NCBI RefSeq assembly: GCF_014805625.2
Contig: NW_023998415.1
Location: forward strand, 47,250,099 to 47,314,098
DNA length: 64,000 bases
Origin: Glossina fuscipes
Lineage: Eukaryota; Arthropoda; Insecta; Diptera; Glossinidae
Reading direction: 5' to 3'
Within the stretch, counting starts at the first letter, position 1; each line of letters starts with the position of its first letter. A program made the translations under genes and the position numbers. Under the pieces are notes generated by a model that was given only the letters and a program-made list of their open reading frames with translations, had not been told where the DNA came from and did not search any database. Shown here piece after piece: positions 1-12,868 of the stretch.

Positions 1-609
1 AATTTAATTACTAATTTTTAATCCAGTTATTACTTAGGTTAAATGATTTTATTTTAATTAATTTAATTTCGCATTTCGGAAAGATTATATAACATGCATG
101 CATTCGCATGATCGCAATGATCAATATATCCCATCATTGTTAGTTAGATCTTAACTCAGCTATCACAACTAATAAAAATAATAATAATAATAATAATCAT
201 AAGGAGCGAAAAGTTTATTTTCAAAAGCGAATCCTACTTTGATACGGGTATGAATTTAAGAAATAGCCGCAAATGCAAGTCGTGCTGCCCTCCATAAAAA
301 ACTTGATAAAAATTCTGCATTAATCTAACATAACATAAGAATCAACCCCATGTCGATAAAAAGTCCATTTCACTTTTACACTAAGATTGAGAGAATTGAG
401 AGACTCTCAGTATTTTCTCGATATTATAAATGTAAACTTTCGATTACTTGCAAGCCATGCCCCTAAGGTGATTTTTGCCTATGCCTATGTTGTAGGGTGT
501 AAAGCGTCATCTTCTGCCCGTAAGTCGGCATACAAGTATAAGCTAAAGATTTTTTCTTTTCTTTCGAATCTTTATTGTTGTTGTTGTTGTTGTATTTTGT
601 TTTTGTAAG

Positions 610-646
610 TATAAAAGACATTGATCAATTTGTATTGAACTCAGTT
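610..646 (+). promoter_or_regulatory. Core promoter of small secreted peptide gene A
   Basis: TATAAAA at 610-616 is followed by the arthropod initiator TCAGTT at 641-646, so the TATA box lies about 33 bases upstream of the initiator A. This is the classical strong, inducible fly promoter type. A weak match to a Relish-type kappa-B site (GGTGATTTTT, 467-476) lies about 170 bases upstream; a single near-match is not strong evidence. Confidence 0.7.
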
Positions 647-760
647 AAGTTTTAAAAATAAGGAAACAATCAGTCTGAGAATACACATCGACCATAGTGC
701 AGGTGTAACAACATAAATTATATTTTTTTGTCATTTTGCACTTGCGTAACGAAAGGCATA

Positions 761-1055
761 ATGAAACTTTTAACTGCGGTAAGTTGCGTGAATCGCGTCT
801 CAACAAAAATAATATTCAAAATTTTTATCTTGTCTTCCATTGTGTTCTTTTTTCTTCATCTTCTTTTCTTTCTTCTTCATATAGACAATTTACTTATGCC
901 TTCTTTCGATTGCCTTTATTGCGATTGTCTCGGCCGTGCCTGTCGATGAGTCTTTGTTAGGCAATATTTATGAATCCGGAGATCAGCCAACCGCCCAAAA
1001 CTCGCAATCGATTTTTAAATTAAAAAAACTAAAAAAACTTCTTCTATGGGGTTAA
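761..1055 (+). CDS. Small secreted cationic peptide A (candidate antimicrobial peptide precursor)
   Basis: Two exons, 761-778 and 885-1055, joined across a 106-base intron (GTAAGT...ATAG), give a 62-residue protein. Residues 1-23 form a typical signal peptide: MKLLTA, then a hydrophobic stretch ending in IVSA. The mature part starts VPVDESLLGN, runs through a polar linker, and ends in KLKKLKKLLLWG before TAA. That tail can form a cationic amphipathic helix, and the last Gly could serve as an amide donor. The VP dipeptide right after the signal could be removed by a dipeptidyl peptidase, as seen in several fly immune peptides (inference). It has no cysteines. I do not recognise the family. A paralogue with the same exon layout lies at 12869-13127. 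TATA and initiator elements lie upstream in proper register. An antimicrobial role is inferred from composition only. Confidence 0.75.
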
Positions 1056-3420
1056 ATTTTGTCTGAGCCTTTTTCCCACGTATTACATTTTTCATAAAAT
1101 ATGATCATGCTTTTTACATCATTATTTTTAATATTTTTTTTAAAATTTAAATAAAAATGTAAACATTTTCTTATAAATTAAAATACATGTCTATGTGTCG
1201 TCTATGTGTGCGTGCGTGTGCCTGCGTATATATAAGGTCAAGTAAAAATCGTTACCATATATATATATATATATATATACATATATATATGCATGTATCA
1301 TCATCAATGTACATATAAATATATATAGTGAAGAAATTCTTCGCTAAATTCACTTGAGACGAGAGAGATGTAGCGAAAGAGAGAGAGGGAGAGAGAGAGA
1401 GAGAGAGATAGTAGTTTTATAACTAATAAGGTATTAAGTTTCAATATCGGCTTCGGGAAGATATATTGAAGAAGATTTTTTGTCACTAAATTCGTGTTTC
1501 ATTCGTCATTATACATCGGTCAACACTGAGCAGATGGCATTCTACCAGCGCGCATTTAAAGTCCGATAATTCAATCTACAATTTGCATAAGGATAGCTTT
1601 GTGTCCCGTCATTCGTCTCAAAAGTTAGTCAATTAGTACGAATGAATGACGATCGTTCCCATTATTCTCTACAAGAATCCCAAAAGAAGACTACGAAAAG
1701 CACTTAGCCGACAAGTCGTTTGAAATTCTCTATCATTAGATTTTAAAAAATTTCGAAAGGATCATAGACAATATTGAACAGCGAATGTTATGCAATTGCA
1801 TAATGAATGAAATGAAATGAAATGAAATAACAAAAAAAATAAGATAAAAATCACTCAACACCTTTTCCGCAAACTAAAAATAATTAACGAACACTTTGGT
1901 CATTAGATGAAAATTTTCGAAATTTACAAATAATCCTTTGCCTTAACTTCTTCTTCAGTTTTGCTTAACTTGACTGCCTCTGTCTACTAAATGCATTCTA
2001 CCTCTGACTCATCCAAATACGTTAAGTTAAGTGAGGTAAAGAAAGAACCCAGACTTGCTTAGACTATCACGTTAAAAGACCCGTAGAGTCGTCTTATTTG
2101 TCCGAAGACACAATGTCTAGAAATGAATTCATTTTAAGATTTATGGCAACTTGATAAGACGGAACATTTTGCTTCGAAAGATCATCCATTGGTCATCTAT
2201 TAGAGGTATTCTTAATCTTCGTAGGGTTTTTAATCTATATAGTCACCTCTATCTGTTGCGATTAGGTTTATTAGGATTATAAATATTGAATAAATGGCGA
2301 AAACAGTATAGAGGCGGGAAGCAGGAGTTAAAGTCGCTCTACAAACACATGCCCTTACTATACTAATATTTACCAAATACATTAATCGCATGCATAATAT
2401 TAACCTAAAAGTCACTGCTAACATTTACTGCAAATATTTCAACTTTAACGCGGTAATGTATCCAAATGATTACTCGATAAGTCCACATTTAAAGCAGCTA
2501 TCGAAGAATTGCACTTTATTCGATATCCTTGCCAGAAGTTCGAAGCAAAACACCCATCAAACGTATGTGTTCTTAAGTAATTTAATTACTACTTCGAAAT
2601 GACTTACCCGCTATCATTTAATCTGTCCGTATGTCCATTCCTCTGTCTGCTTATCATAGGTTAATTCGAATGCAGAAATTTCGGTATAGATAAGAATGAT
2701 TTCCGCGAACGACTGACGATACTCGCCATAACAAAATGATCTCTTCATGTCATCCTATATTGATGTAAAACTTAAAAGAGAAATTATTTCGTGAAATTCT
2801 TTCAAATTTCATGACAACAATCAATATTCGCGATTGACTCGTGACTTAATAACACGGCGCCTACACGAAAAAAGAAAACGAAAACTGTACAAGATATTGA
2901 ATAAAAACTCTTGCGCCCAATTACTGAGCAGAGTAAAAAAGTTCTAATTAACCATAATAAACAAAACGCTTGTGAATTTTTATGTATCGCTCTACGGCAA
3001 TAGAAAAGCACATAAAATTTCGATTACTTGTTAAGTGTTGGGTTGAGGGTATGAATATTTAAAGTTTCGCCGGAGGCGACTACATCTTTCTTCCTTATTG
3101 TGTTCTTCTTTTACTCTCTAATGCTAAGACATAGCTGTTGGGTCACTGACTTTAGCTCATTTGAATATGAATATTTTAAATATTTTTACTAATTTCTAAA
3201 CCAGTTAGTTATTTATTGTTAAAACAACAAAATCCAAAACACAATCTTAGATAAATGAATTCACGCTTGAGAGTATACAATAAACACTGTTGCAACGAAT
3301 TTTCGTGCACCCATCGCATAAGGCATAAATTCATTTCAGGTAAAGTGTTCAGAATTTTGTATTAACATCTGATTCCCTCTTATCGGTGCAAAATTTCCTC
3401 TTTTATAACCCAATATCACT
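1056..3420. other. AT-rich intergenic DNA
   Basis: Apart from the two microsatellites and scattered A/T runs I see no coding exon here. The open frames are short, lack family similarity and lack matching splice signals. Confidence 0.55.
1258..1410. repeat. (TA)n and (GA)n microsatellites
   Basis: A (TA)n tract lies at about 1258-1290, and a purine (GA)n tract at about 1376-1410. Both are simple sequence and explain the Leu/Ser-repeat shadow reading frame on the minus strand. Confidence 0.9.
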
Positions 3421-3429
3421 TGTGATACA

Positions 3430-3700
3430 GGATATATTAAGTTTGTGCGAATGTATGCAATAGGCAGAATTGCTTAAGACAGACCCGCCTTTTCTTATAT
3501 CGATCGATTCAGAATCATTATTTGAATTGATCTAAGTCTGTCTGCCCGTCTACCCATGTAAATTTGTGTTCAAGCAACAGGTCGAAATTTTTGAGATATA
3601 TTCATAATATTGAATACAGTGAGATATTTTGACTCAGGAACGAACGCTATTACAAATGGTTTGGATCGGTCCAATTTTTCAACCACTCCCCATATAACGT
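3430..3700 (+). repeat. Mini-me-like dispersed repeat, copy 1
   Basis: This stretch contains the core ATCGATCGATTCAGAATC, followed by GTCTGTCTGCCCGTC (a (GTCY)n tract). An arm reading 'gaacgaacgctattacaaatggtttggatcgg' (broken here as gaacgaacgctatt / aaatggtttggatcgg) ends in ACCACTCCCCATATAA. The same order of blocks recurs at 10035-10320 and 11160-11400. Mini-me elements of Diptera are described as a conserved core flanked by (TA)n and (GTCY)n tracts, which fits; the family name is an inference. Confidence 0.65.
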
Positions 3701-4808
3701 CCTATTTTGTGAAGCCGTTTTATGAGAAAAATAGCAATTTCAAAGTGCCTAAGTAATCTTAGGCACTTCTACATTCTAAATTGGTATGAAAACATTGGAC
3801 TGGTGGGGGAAATTTTTTTTTCAACCACATCTCAAAGAACGAAAACTGCAGTACGTATGACAAAACAGTCTAATTTTCAATGCCTCGTGATGAGAATCAG
3901 ATCGTAATACTAATTTAATTAAAAAAAAAAAAAATTAGTTGCAACAAGTTTGAACCATTTCGACCTACCCTATGTTGGGTCGTACCCTTGATCCCTTGAT
4001 TGATAATTTCTAGCTCAGAAAAGTTAAAGTTTTAACAAGTTATGATGAAACTTAACCCCTTGATGGTAATTTGAAATAGAAAAAATTCAAATTTTACTAA
4101 ATTTGGACTATCTACGCCCATATTTGGATCCTATACGATTTAGGGATTTTCATGAAAATTTCTGTTTTTTAGGACAGAAATTCGAAGCTTCAATATTTTA
4201 TGATGAAAATGGATTCATAACCGTAGTTTGATGTAAAAACTGACATTTTTGTACGTCTTGGGTGCAACCATTCTTATGGAAGGCAAGCCTTCATTTGCAA
4301 AGACGTCTAATTTTTAATATAACAATAGGGTCGAATTTTTTGCGATCTCTGGCAGGAATAAGAACTGTGTTAGACAATATGATGTGGGGTAGGGCTTAGC
4401 CCGATTTGTTAATAGCTCAAAACTTTGGGCGAGCTTGCGATGTCATCACATTCACTCGAACCCAATTACTGAGCGAAAAATGATAGATTTTCACAAGTTA
4501 AAATGCGAAAATAAAAATATATAAAAAGCGAACGGAAGCGACTAAATGTAATGAATCATTACAAAACGGTCCGATAAGCTGTTAAAAGAGAATATTTTTG
4601 AAATTTGATATGAGATGTATATGAATAAACATAACCTAAAAAAATGTTTTGCTAATCAAGCATTTTTAATATATTCAGATATAACAACTGGAAACACTAG
4701 CATGATCTTTGACGGATTCTTATGATAAATTTTCATCATTCATTACATGGTGAATTATATTTTACTGCATTCATATAGAATAAATATCTTTATGTATAAA
4801 AAAATATA

Positions 4809-4849
<41 letters not shown>

Positions 4850-4941
4850 ATTCATTTACGGACATTGAAAAAGAAAAACAAAAAAACTTTCAACGCTGTT
4901 GAAGCATAAATAAGCGATAAACACATTTTGATATCTCGATC

Positions 4942-4991
<50 letters not shown>

Positions 4992-5370
4992 ATTATCTAT
5001 AAGAAAATCCCAATCAAATATTTAAAACAGAAATAATTTGAAATCAATGTAAGTAACACGTAAATAAGCAGAGATTTCTTCAAGTCTACCGCCAGTCTGC
5101 CAGTCTGCAAGTACGATAAAGTATTTTGTACTTTGAGTACAATTTTTTAGGGAAATTTCTCAAAACTTGTTCAGCGATTTTTCTTATTTCATATAACTAT
5201 CTTATCTTCATATTTCTTACTAATTATTACATATTACGAATTTATTACATTTTAATAATGATCGGTTTTTTTTCTTTTTGTTATCATACCCAACAGTGTA
5301 AGATGGGAATAAACTCATTTCGTTTTTTTTGTTTTTTTTTTTTTTATAATATATGTAACACCCAAAAAGA
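3700..5370. repeat. Degenerate repeat arm and two long poly-A tracts
   Basis: Sequence after copy 1 continues as AT-rich repeat-like DNA. Two long A homopolymers lie at about 4815-4848 and 4946-4990. No coding exon is supported. Confidence 0.6.
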
Positions 5371-5374
5371 AGCT

Positions 5375-5960
5375 TCAGAGACCCTATAAAGTATATGTTT
5401 ACTTGATCAGCATGAAATTCTGAGTCGATTTACCCGTCCCTGCTCGTCTGTTCGTCTGTGTGTTGTGTGTTGTTGGCACTCTCCTGGTCGCAATAATGAA
5501 AATATCGCCTTCAAATTTCGTAGAAACATTGCAAGTTTCTCCCAGCAGGCCAGTATTAAAAACGAGAAGAAGTGCGTAATGGAGCGTAAACTGAACGCAA
5601 CTCCGTTTCCTTTTGACAAAAATTTTTGGATTTTCGCTCGTTACTCAAAAATTATAAACGCTAGAAGACTGGAATGTTCCAAGTGTACTTTAGGAAGCAC
5701 TCCATTGCTTACGTGCCAAAGTGGAAAACATCCGCGATGCCCACATACACTTACAAGTAATTAAATTTATTTTTTTTTTCACCTTTTCGAGATTTTATGC
5801 TTGTTTATCATAAGGCATCTAAGACCGAATGTTGAAAACTCCTTAAGTGAAGATATATTGTTCGCGTTAAAAATGAATTAATTTGAAAATGAATATGGTA
5901 GACATCGAGATCACTTTTTTCTTTAAAATGCGAAATAGTGGTGGGTATGCGAGATTCGAC
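5375..5960 (+). repeat. Mini-me-like dispersed repeat, copy 2 (long form)
   Basis: It begins GACCCTATAAAGTATATG, then has the core CTTGATCAGCATGAAATTC and TGAGTCGATTT, then CTGCTCGTCTGTTCGTCTG. The arm contains GGAGCGTAAACTGAA and, further on, AATATGGTAGACA. All these blocks recur in the same order at 43585-44120, so this is a real dispersed family rather than chance. The minus- and plus-strand frames of 70-99 codons inside it are not genes. Confidence 0.8.
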
Positions 5961-8590
5961 CCCCGCCGTATATAGCTTTCTTACTTAATTTTATGTGAAA
6001 CAAGCATAGGCTCTTATTAATGATAAATAATATTGAAAATAGAATCCATCGTTAGCTAGACATTTTTCATATCGTCTTGACAAGACCGGCTATCTACAAA
6101 TGTACGTAATGGGTTAAATAATGTTAAAAGAATGCAAACTTAGTCGACCAGACAATCAATTATCGGCTGTACGAATCTAATTAGAGGAAGATTTAATTTG
6201 TAGGAGATTTTGAGTCAATTCTTTCTATACAAAAAAAAGGATTTTTTTTGATCTGAAATTGTAGACAAAATATGTACTGTATATACATATATATATATAT
6301 ATATATAACTATTTTGAACAAAAATAGTTCTAAAAGTTCAGCTAAAAGTCAATGGGAAGCCTTAACCTGTTGCCTACTTACACATCAGTTATATCAAGCT
6401 AAGTAAATGGAAATGGTATATAAAAAATCGCAATGGACTTAAGATAGGCCCCTACCAAAACGATAGACTCAATATCCTTGTCTGAAGCGAATTAAACTCA
6501 ACCCTCTCTCCACTGTGACAAATATTTGCATTTAAACTATTCGTATAAAATTTTTGAAATATTTTGAAGAAATTTGCTAAAGTGACATCTTTCGACCAAA
6601 GAACTAACGCTTTGTAAATGGATTAGATCTGCTTAACAACACCCTATTTTGGCAAATTTATTATCTGCATATTTTGTAAATAAATTGAAAAAGTATGGAT
6701 TTTGAAGGTTACCGGATAACTTAGATCATATGCTTGCCTCTATTGGAAACTCGATCGTAGTTGAGATTTAAACCGCTTGATTCCATATATTTGCAAAATA
6801 ATCGCAATTTACTAGTATCCCAGCCTATTAAATTGATGTGAAAAGTTTGGATCGAATGGATCAATGTTTCGCAGTCCGGTTCTAAGACAAGTAAGTTTAC
6901 ATTACACAATTATCTAAATTTTAATATTTATAATGAAAATTGATCTGTAATCGAAATTTAATATAGAAATTCGCTATAGTAAATTTGCACCTCGTAGACC
7001 TATTTTTTTCGATTTTATCGTATTATATCACTGGACAATCCGGATCGCCATCTGAAAAGTCTATCATATTTATCCATGCCCCTAGCCCTCCAGACTTTAG
7101 AATTTTTATGAATCCCAACAGATTTTTCTTTCCGTTTTCTTGCATTAAGCGTCCTAAGCGTAGCGAATAGTTTCGGTGACCATTACGATATTAACATGGC
7201 TCGCTTTTAACGCCACAAGAAGACCTCAGAGCTTCCTCATGGTCCTACGATTTCAAATTGCTAAGTAAATAGTTAACTCTTTCGCCCCACCATGAACTCT
7301 CGAGCGATCTTGTGAAAACTAAGATGTCGTAGGATAACAAAGCCTAGTTTTTAGCACCCTAAGGCGAATTTAAGAGAAGAATAATAAATTCTTTGACCAC
7401 AACATATGATTTTTTAAATTTGTGGCCCGCTCCACATGGAAATAAGTTATGATTTTTGATATTTTATAATGAAGATAAATGATAAATAAACAATTATATT
7501 AGACCAAATTGTATAGAGTACTTAGGAGTCGGCCTTATCCTGCTATAATGTCCTCACTTGTCTTTTTAATTACAAAATCCAAGTTCAAGTACATAATAAC
7601 AATAATCAATAATAAATAATTTTGAATCAACAGAGGGTATATTAAATTGTTCGCAAGATATACAACATGAACTCCAGAAGAGTTCAGGATTTTGGTTTTA
7701 TGTCGTCATCTTTGAAATTACAACTGTGTACTGTGTACTGGTAGAAAATTAATTTCACATTGCATTTAAAAGTCTTTAATGACCTTTGCTATTATCGTTT
7801 AGGAATAGAACGCCGGAATTGCCTATTAATTGCAGCCAAATGGACGCAATGTAATAATCGGCTTGGTCACACTAAACTTTAATAAAAAACTTGACAAAAT
7901 CTCTGTTATTTTCATTAAGACATGATTACACCTTATCCCATATTAATGCCTTTTTATAGCCAATAATTGTCTGGATAAGCTTATTAATACTTAAGAGCGG
8001 GTGGGTGAGTGCCCACTAGAATATTCGTGCAGCGAACCTGATGTCCTCTATCCTCTATGTTTAAGGCGCCAGTGATAAGACTTATAATACTTATGTCTTC
8101 ACATCGCCGCCTTTCTACTACAAGAAATATATGAAAGCTTAGGCAACTACTGTACTATACTGCACTGTACTGTACATAGAATCAAATCGCATGAAATTGA
8201 GTTTAGTGTATATTCACTATTCTATTGCCAATACTTGGTAATTTTGAAGGTTCACAATTTCTGTGTACAAGTAATTAGTGAAAGATTGTAGGTAAAAATA
8301 AATAAATGAAAACAAGTAATTAAGTAAATTATAGTCAGTCGAGGTCGATCATTAAATACTCTACAGTGATTTCACACAGTTCATACAGTTATTCATTCAC
8401 TTTCGTAATAATACACCAAAAATTGTACATCATTTTCATGTAAGATCATAATCTCTCTCTCTCTCTCATGAAAGCCCTTACACTGAACGATGTTCGAAAA
8501 ACTGACATGAATGACAAATTTAGAAAACTTAATTTTCCTCGTTTTGAAATATGGAAGGGCATACTTTTGACACGACAACCTCACACGCAT
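5960..8590. other. AT-rich intergenic DNA with repeat fragments
   Basis: There is a (TA)n tract at about 6283-6307. Around 6580-6660 a stretch resembles the arm of the mini-me-like family ('accaaagaactaacgct', then 'aaatggattagatc'). I find no supported gene. Confidence 0.5.
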
Positions 8591-8596
8591 GAGATA

Positions 8597-8680
8597 GAGT
8601 CCAAAGAATCATAGAGTCAAAGATCAATATGATCCCATGAGTCCAAAGAATCATAGAGTCAAAGATCAATATGATCCCAA
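8597..8680. repeat. Perfect 42-bp tandem duplication
   Basis: The unit starting GAGTCCAAAGAATCATAGAG and ending ATATGATCCCA occurs at 8597-8638 and again, head to tail, at 8639-8680. The identity suggests a recent duplication, or less likely an assembly artefact. Confidence 0.9.
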
Positions 8681-9149
8681 CTTCCAAAATGGCTCATTAC
8701 AAAGTTTAAAAAATTTAATTTTTCTTTTACCGAAAGACTTTGCGTTCATGAGAACCCCTATATGAAAAGAGATCGAAAAAAGTGGACCCATATGATTCAA
8801 ATTTGATTATTAAGAATGCGTTTCAAAACATTTAATAATTTTGATCATAAAATATTGGGCATTTTTGCTATCTAAAGTCTTATTTTTCATGACAATTCTT
8901 ACATCGGGTATGGGGTCCAAAAAATGGAGCTACATAGTCCAAATTCGGCAAGGTTCATTTCAATGCAAAAATGACTATTGCGGACCAATTTTTACCAAGA
9001 AATATCAAAAATTCGACTTTTTTACCCTACAAAGATTTAGGATTTTCCTTGGAGCGTTGGCTATTTAGAAGGCATTCAAAACATTACCCTAAAAGATGGA
9101 AATTTTTGGTAATGCCATAATAATACTACTAAGCGATTTTAATGACTTT

Positions 9150-9260
9150 TCAAAATAGGGCGTTGGTCCAGATCGAAAACAAGAATACGTGAAGAGACAT
9201 CAGATGAACAAACACAGAGACGGAGAAGCTTAGATCGATTCAATATCGGAATAATAATAA
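9150..9260 (-). repeat. Mini-me-like dispersed repeat fragment, minus strand
   Basis: The reverse complement reads GAATCGATCTAAGC, then CCGTCTCTGTGTTTG, then an arm with GATCTGGACC. This matches the core and GTCY block of the family in inverted orientation. The flanks, 8690-9150, contain further degenerate arm-like sequence. Confidence 0.55.
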
Positions 9261-10034
9261 GTGTGTCTGCCTTAACGGCCTAAGTCATCCACTTAAAACT
9301 TAATATACCCGTACCATAAGTGGTGTAAGGTAAATTGAGTATATTCCATAATGAAACCGGTTTAAAGCAATCCTGCAAACTTAATATTTGCAAACATATG
9401 TAAATCATACACAAAACATGAAAACAATTTAAGTTAATTAAATTTCAAACCACCTTATAAACGACAAACACTTAAAATTTTTGCCAAAATTGCAGCGTCT
9501 TAAGTGCTCGTGTATAACTTTCTCCGAATTCAAGCGTTTTTACTTTACGTTAGAAACGATCGTTTTCTCCGCTTTCTTCCGCTACGCAAAGGTAGAAACG
9601 TTTCCGTTATTAAGAAATCCAACATGGCTTTGTAGAAGTAAGATCAACCGTAATGAACTTTCCTGAGTGTAGTTGTCATCTTTCACAGGTTATTCACTAC
9701 TAGCTAAGCTCTTTCACTAAGCTAACTATAAGTTATTGATTCTTGAACTTTAGTTCTTTCATTTCTCTCCGTACTTGTCGAAATGGCTCAGCCCTTAGAT
9801 TCGCCTCAATCGATTCGCTTCGCCGATTAATTTCCCGTGACGTCATTTATCTCGAGCTTATCTATCCATCTCTCCGTCCGTCTATCTATGAATAATATTA
9901 AATGAATCTATGCCTATTTTTTATTTCAATTTTTTTGTCTTGAAAATTTCTTTCTATCTTACCCATCTATATATATGTTTGTAAACATATATTTGTTTTG
10001 TTGCCACACCGTATACGACTTGCCGTACAAGGGT

Positions 10035-10320
10035 CTATTAATTTTTGAGGATGTATGCAACGTTCAAAAGCAATTGAGGCGGACCCATCTTTTATTATAC
10101 CGATCGATTCAGAATCACTAACGGACTTGTCTGTCCGTCTTTTTATCTGATTTTCTTATGTTTAACTTACATATCGCAATTTTCGCCATATTTTGATAAA
10201 ATGTGGTACATCGACGTGTTTTGACCCAAAGGCAAACACTATTGAAAATGGCTTGGATCGAAGCATTTTACCGACCACTCCCCATATAAAGTCTTAATTC
10301 GAGAATTCGAAACGAAGTTG
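10035..10320 (+). repeat. Mini-me-like dispersed repeat, copy 3
   Basis: Blocks in order: GGATGTATGCAACG, GGCGGACCCATC, ACCGATCGATTCAGAATCA, CTTGTCTGTCCGTC, ATGGCTTGGATCG and ACCACTCCCCATATAAAG. This parallels copy 1 almost block for block. Confidence 0.75.
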
Positions 10321-11159
10321 TGTAGGGTGCTGAATGGTGGGCCGCCTCCTACTATTGCGTTTTCTCTTCTTTTTTTATCGTTTACATGGTTTCCTACAGA
10401 CATGTTCACATATGAACTTAGACTCTCAACTTGACCAACAGTTTTATGAACTTAACGAATAAATTTATCTACATTTGTAGTTGGCTGGTTGGTTGATACT
10501 GGCCAAGGTAGGCGCAAAAACAGGTTTTCTATTTTCTAATCATCGAATTATGGCTACAAAAAGCACATAAACAATATTTAAAAAAAAAAAACATTTTACA
10601 TATAAACTTGTGTTTTCATGTTTGTCTGGGCATGTATGTCTACATTCGTGATGACATGTGTTAAATTTTTAGAGATATTAAAAAGTTAGGTGTGCGGACA
10701 TGACTCCCAGCTCCCAGTTCTCTGAACGTTCCTACCATACGCACTACCATACTTCAATTAAAACATCGATAATGAATGGCGTTGACAGGCGTTCTTTGTT
10801 GCCCATCATCGGTGTTTAGATCGAGTAGATTTTGTGTCGCACCTATACATCTACTTATGGGCAAGCATTGTTCAATGTTCAGAGAACTCTATTATAAATG
10901 TTGTGGTAACTAAGTAAGTAAGACGTTGCGATTTTTTCAAGGTTAATATAGCATTTTGTTCACGGAAATATCGCAAGCGACATTAGACTCGAGAATGGAT
11001 ATAAAAAATTTAAATATAAAATAAATTTTCTTAAACCAGTGCCATAAAGCCGTTCTGGTATGGTAAGGTCTACGATACCTCTGATCGCAACATACATTCG
11101 CACGATACGCTCACTGATCGTATGTCGTATCTCACATTTTCGTTTATTCACAAATTATA

Positions 11160-11400
11160 TTTATACCCTGGACCATTCGCGGTACAGAGTATATTAAAAT
11201 TGCCCGTACGGAGTATTATGTCGATCGATTCAAAATCATTTTGTAAATCGATCTTAGCCTGTCTGTCAAGCTGCAGGTCGCAATTTTTGAGATATTTTTA
11301 TGAATTTTGGTATACTGGCATGCTTTGACGAACCAAGGACGAACTCTATTAAAAATTGTTCGGATCGATACATTTTTCCAGAATTGCAATTTTCCCAGCT
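11160..11400 (+). repeat. Mini-me-like dispersed repeat, copy 4
   Basis: It starts TTATACCCTGGACCATTCGC and contains GTCGATCGATTCAAAATCA, CCTGTCTGTCAAGCTGC and an arm with GGACGAACTCTATT. The ATTATACCCTG-type start is common at the edge of fly repeats of this kind. Overlapping frames on both strands here are shadows of the repeat. Confidence 0.7.
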
Positions 11401-12270
11401 TGCTCGACAAAAGGCCCTGGGTAATAGTATTTCGATATTCTCAATTAGTATGAAAAATTTGAAATGGTTGGAGTCGTTTTTTGAACTCCCTCTCTTATAA
11501 TCGTTCCTTCGAAACCTGAATCTGTACATGATAAAAAAGATATAATTTTTAAATATGTTATGGTTCAAACTTACCGATTATGAACCACGAAGTTTACTTG
11601 TTTTTATTAAATTACTAGAGCAGTTCGTCATATATTAGCCCTAATTGGTATTATTGAACGCACTCACAGCATAGCATATACTTATGATTATGAACGAAGG
11701 GAAACATAATTAAGGTAAAACAGGACAAACAATTCTCATTAAAATACGTAATAATAGAAGAATTGCTATGTTAGCGGTATTATGAAATAGATTTCGAATT
11801 ATTAGAATTTTGCTACCCTGATAGCAAAGCAAAGCTAGGGGTACATTAGATAAACTTTCAAGTTCCACCTCACGCCAAAAACTATAGACAGAATTTGAGG
11901 CGAAAGGCTTATGGGAAATGCCAATCCAAACTAAGTTAGCGCCTTAGGTGAAACAATTTGACGATACTGTCGTGTCTTGCCGATTTTATGTTGCCACCAT
12001 CCGTTACCCTATGCTCTAATGTTCAGAAACGTTTCCTTTAAATCTTCAGTATAGAAAAACCGAGCCTATCTACGAATACAGATTTAAACTAACTTCGTAA
12101 ATTCGAAGCAATTATCAACGAATGCCGATATATGTATGTATGCTTTGATTTATTAAGTTTATTATCAATAAAAGTACTAATTATTCATTACCGATCGTAA
12201 ATAAAATACCCTCCAAAGTATTTAGCAAATTAGCAAAATGTGAACAAATACACTTATAGATTTAAACTTG

Positions 12271-12322
<52 letters not shown>

Positions 12323-12730
12323 ACATCACAACATTGAAGCATCATTAAACACAACAACAAAAACTAATGATTTGAACTGCATGAGTATTGTGATTCCTTT
12401 GTTTTGTAGGTATTTTCGACGATAAAATCAGCATACATTCATAGTCATGCTGTTAGTCAAGCGTTTTTGTAAGGGGTTTCTATGAAATGCGCGCATACAT
12501 CAAAAGTTTTCTGTATAGAAATATTTGGTTCGCATTCACATACATTTACATGTAAACTTCTTCGTAGTGAGGCAGGGCTGTTTTTTTTTTTTTCATTTTT
12601 CTTTCTTTTTTTTTTTTTATTGAGAAGATACATTTGTTTTTTATTCATTTATTTATTTGCGTATTTTATTTTTATATTTTACTGAATTATGTCAACGTCG
12701 TTTAGCAAGCTTGGAATAAAAATTTGTTAA
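11400..12730. other. AT-rich DNA upstream of peptide gene B, with (TA)n tract
   Basis: A (TA)n tract covers about 12276-12319, and poly-T and T-rich tracts lie at about 12581-12620. One weak kappa-B-like word, GGGGTTTCTA, occurs at 12473-12482, roughly 290 bases before the predicted start of transcription. No gene is seen before the TATA box at 12737. Confidence 0.5.
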
Positions 12731-12736
12731 CGGCGC

Positions 12737-12774
12737 TATAAATACTGAAACCCTAAGTAAATTCAATGTCAGTT
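12737..12774 (+). promoter_or_regulatory. Core promoter of small secreted peptide gene B
   Basis: TATAAATA at 12737-12744 and initiator TCAGTT at 12769-12774 sit in the same register (TATA about 34 bases before the initiator A) as at peptide gene A. The predicted 5' leader is about 98 bases to the ATG at 12869. Confidence 0.75.
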
Positions 12775-12868
12775 GGTTTTGCTTTCAACAGTCGGTTATA
12801 CGGTTTTTTCGAAACATTATTTCTTTGTAAACTAAGGAACTAGTTTAAAAACAAAAAAAAATAGCAAT

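Noticed and set aside
387..608. 73-codon plus-strand frame before peptide gene A
   Set aside because: Cys-repeat end comes from a (TGT)n microsatellite, and it lies in the promoter of the peptide gene; no similarity.
728..960. Two overlapping 73-74 codon frames over peptide gene A
   Set aside because: Both read through the intron in wrong frames; the spliced frame gives a proper signal peptide with a paralogue.
5407..5764. Frames of 70 and 99 codons on opposite strands
   Set aside because: They lie within a mini-me-like repeat whose second copy at 43585-44120 does not preserve the frame.
5955..5975. GATTCGACCCC resembling a tRNA B-box
   Set aside because: No matching A-box, acceptor stem or anticodon arm at proper spacing.
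11122..11568. Cluster of overlapping 63-100 codon frames on both strands
   Set aside because: Shadow frames within repeat copy 4; no splice context or family similarity.
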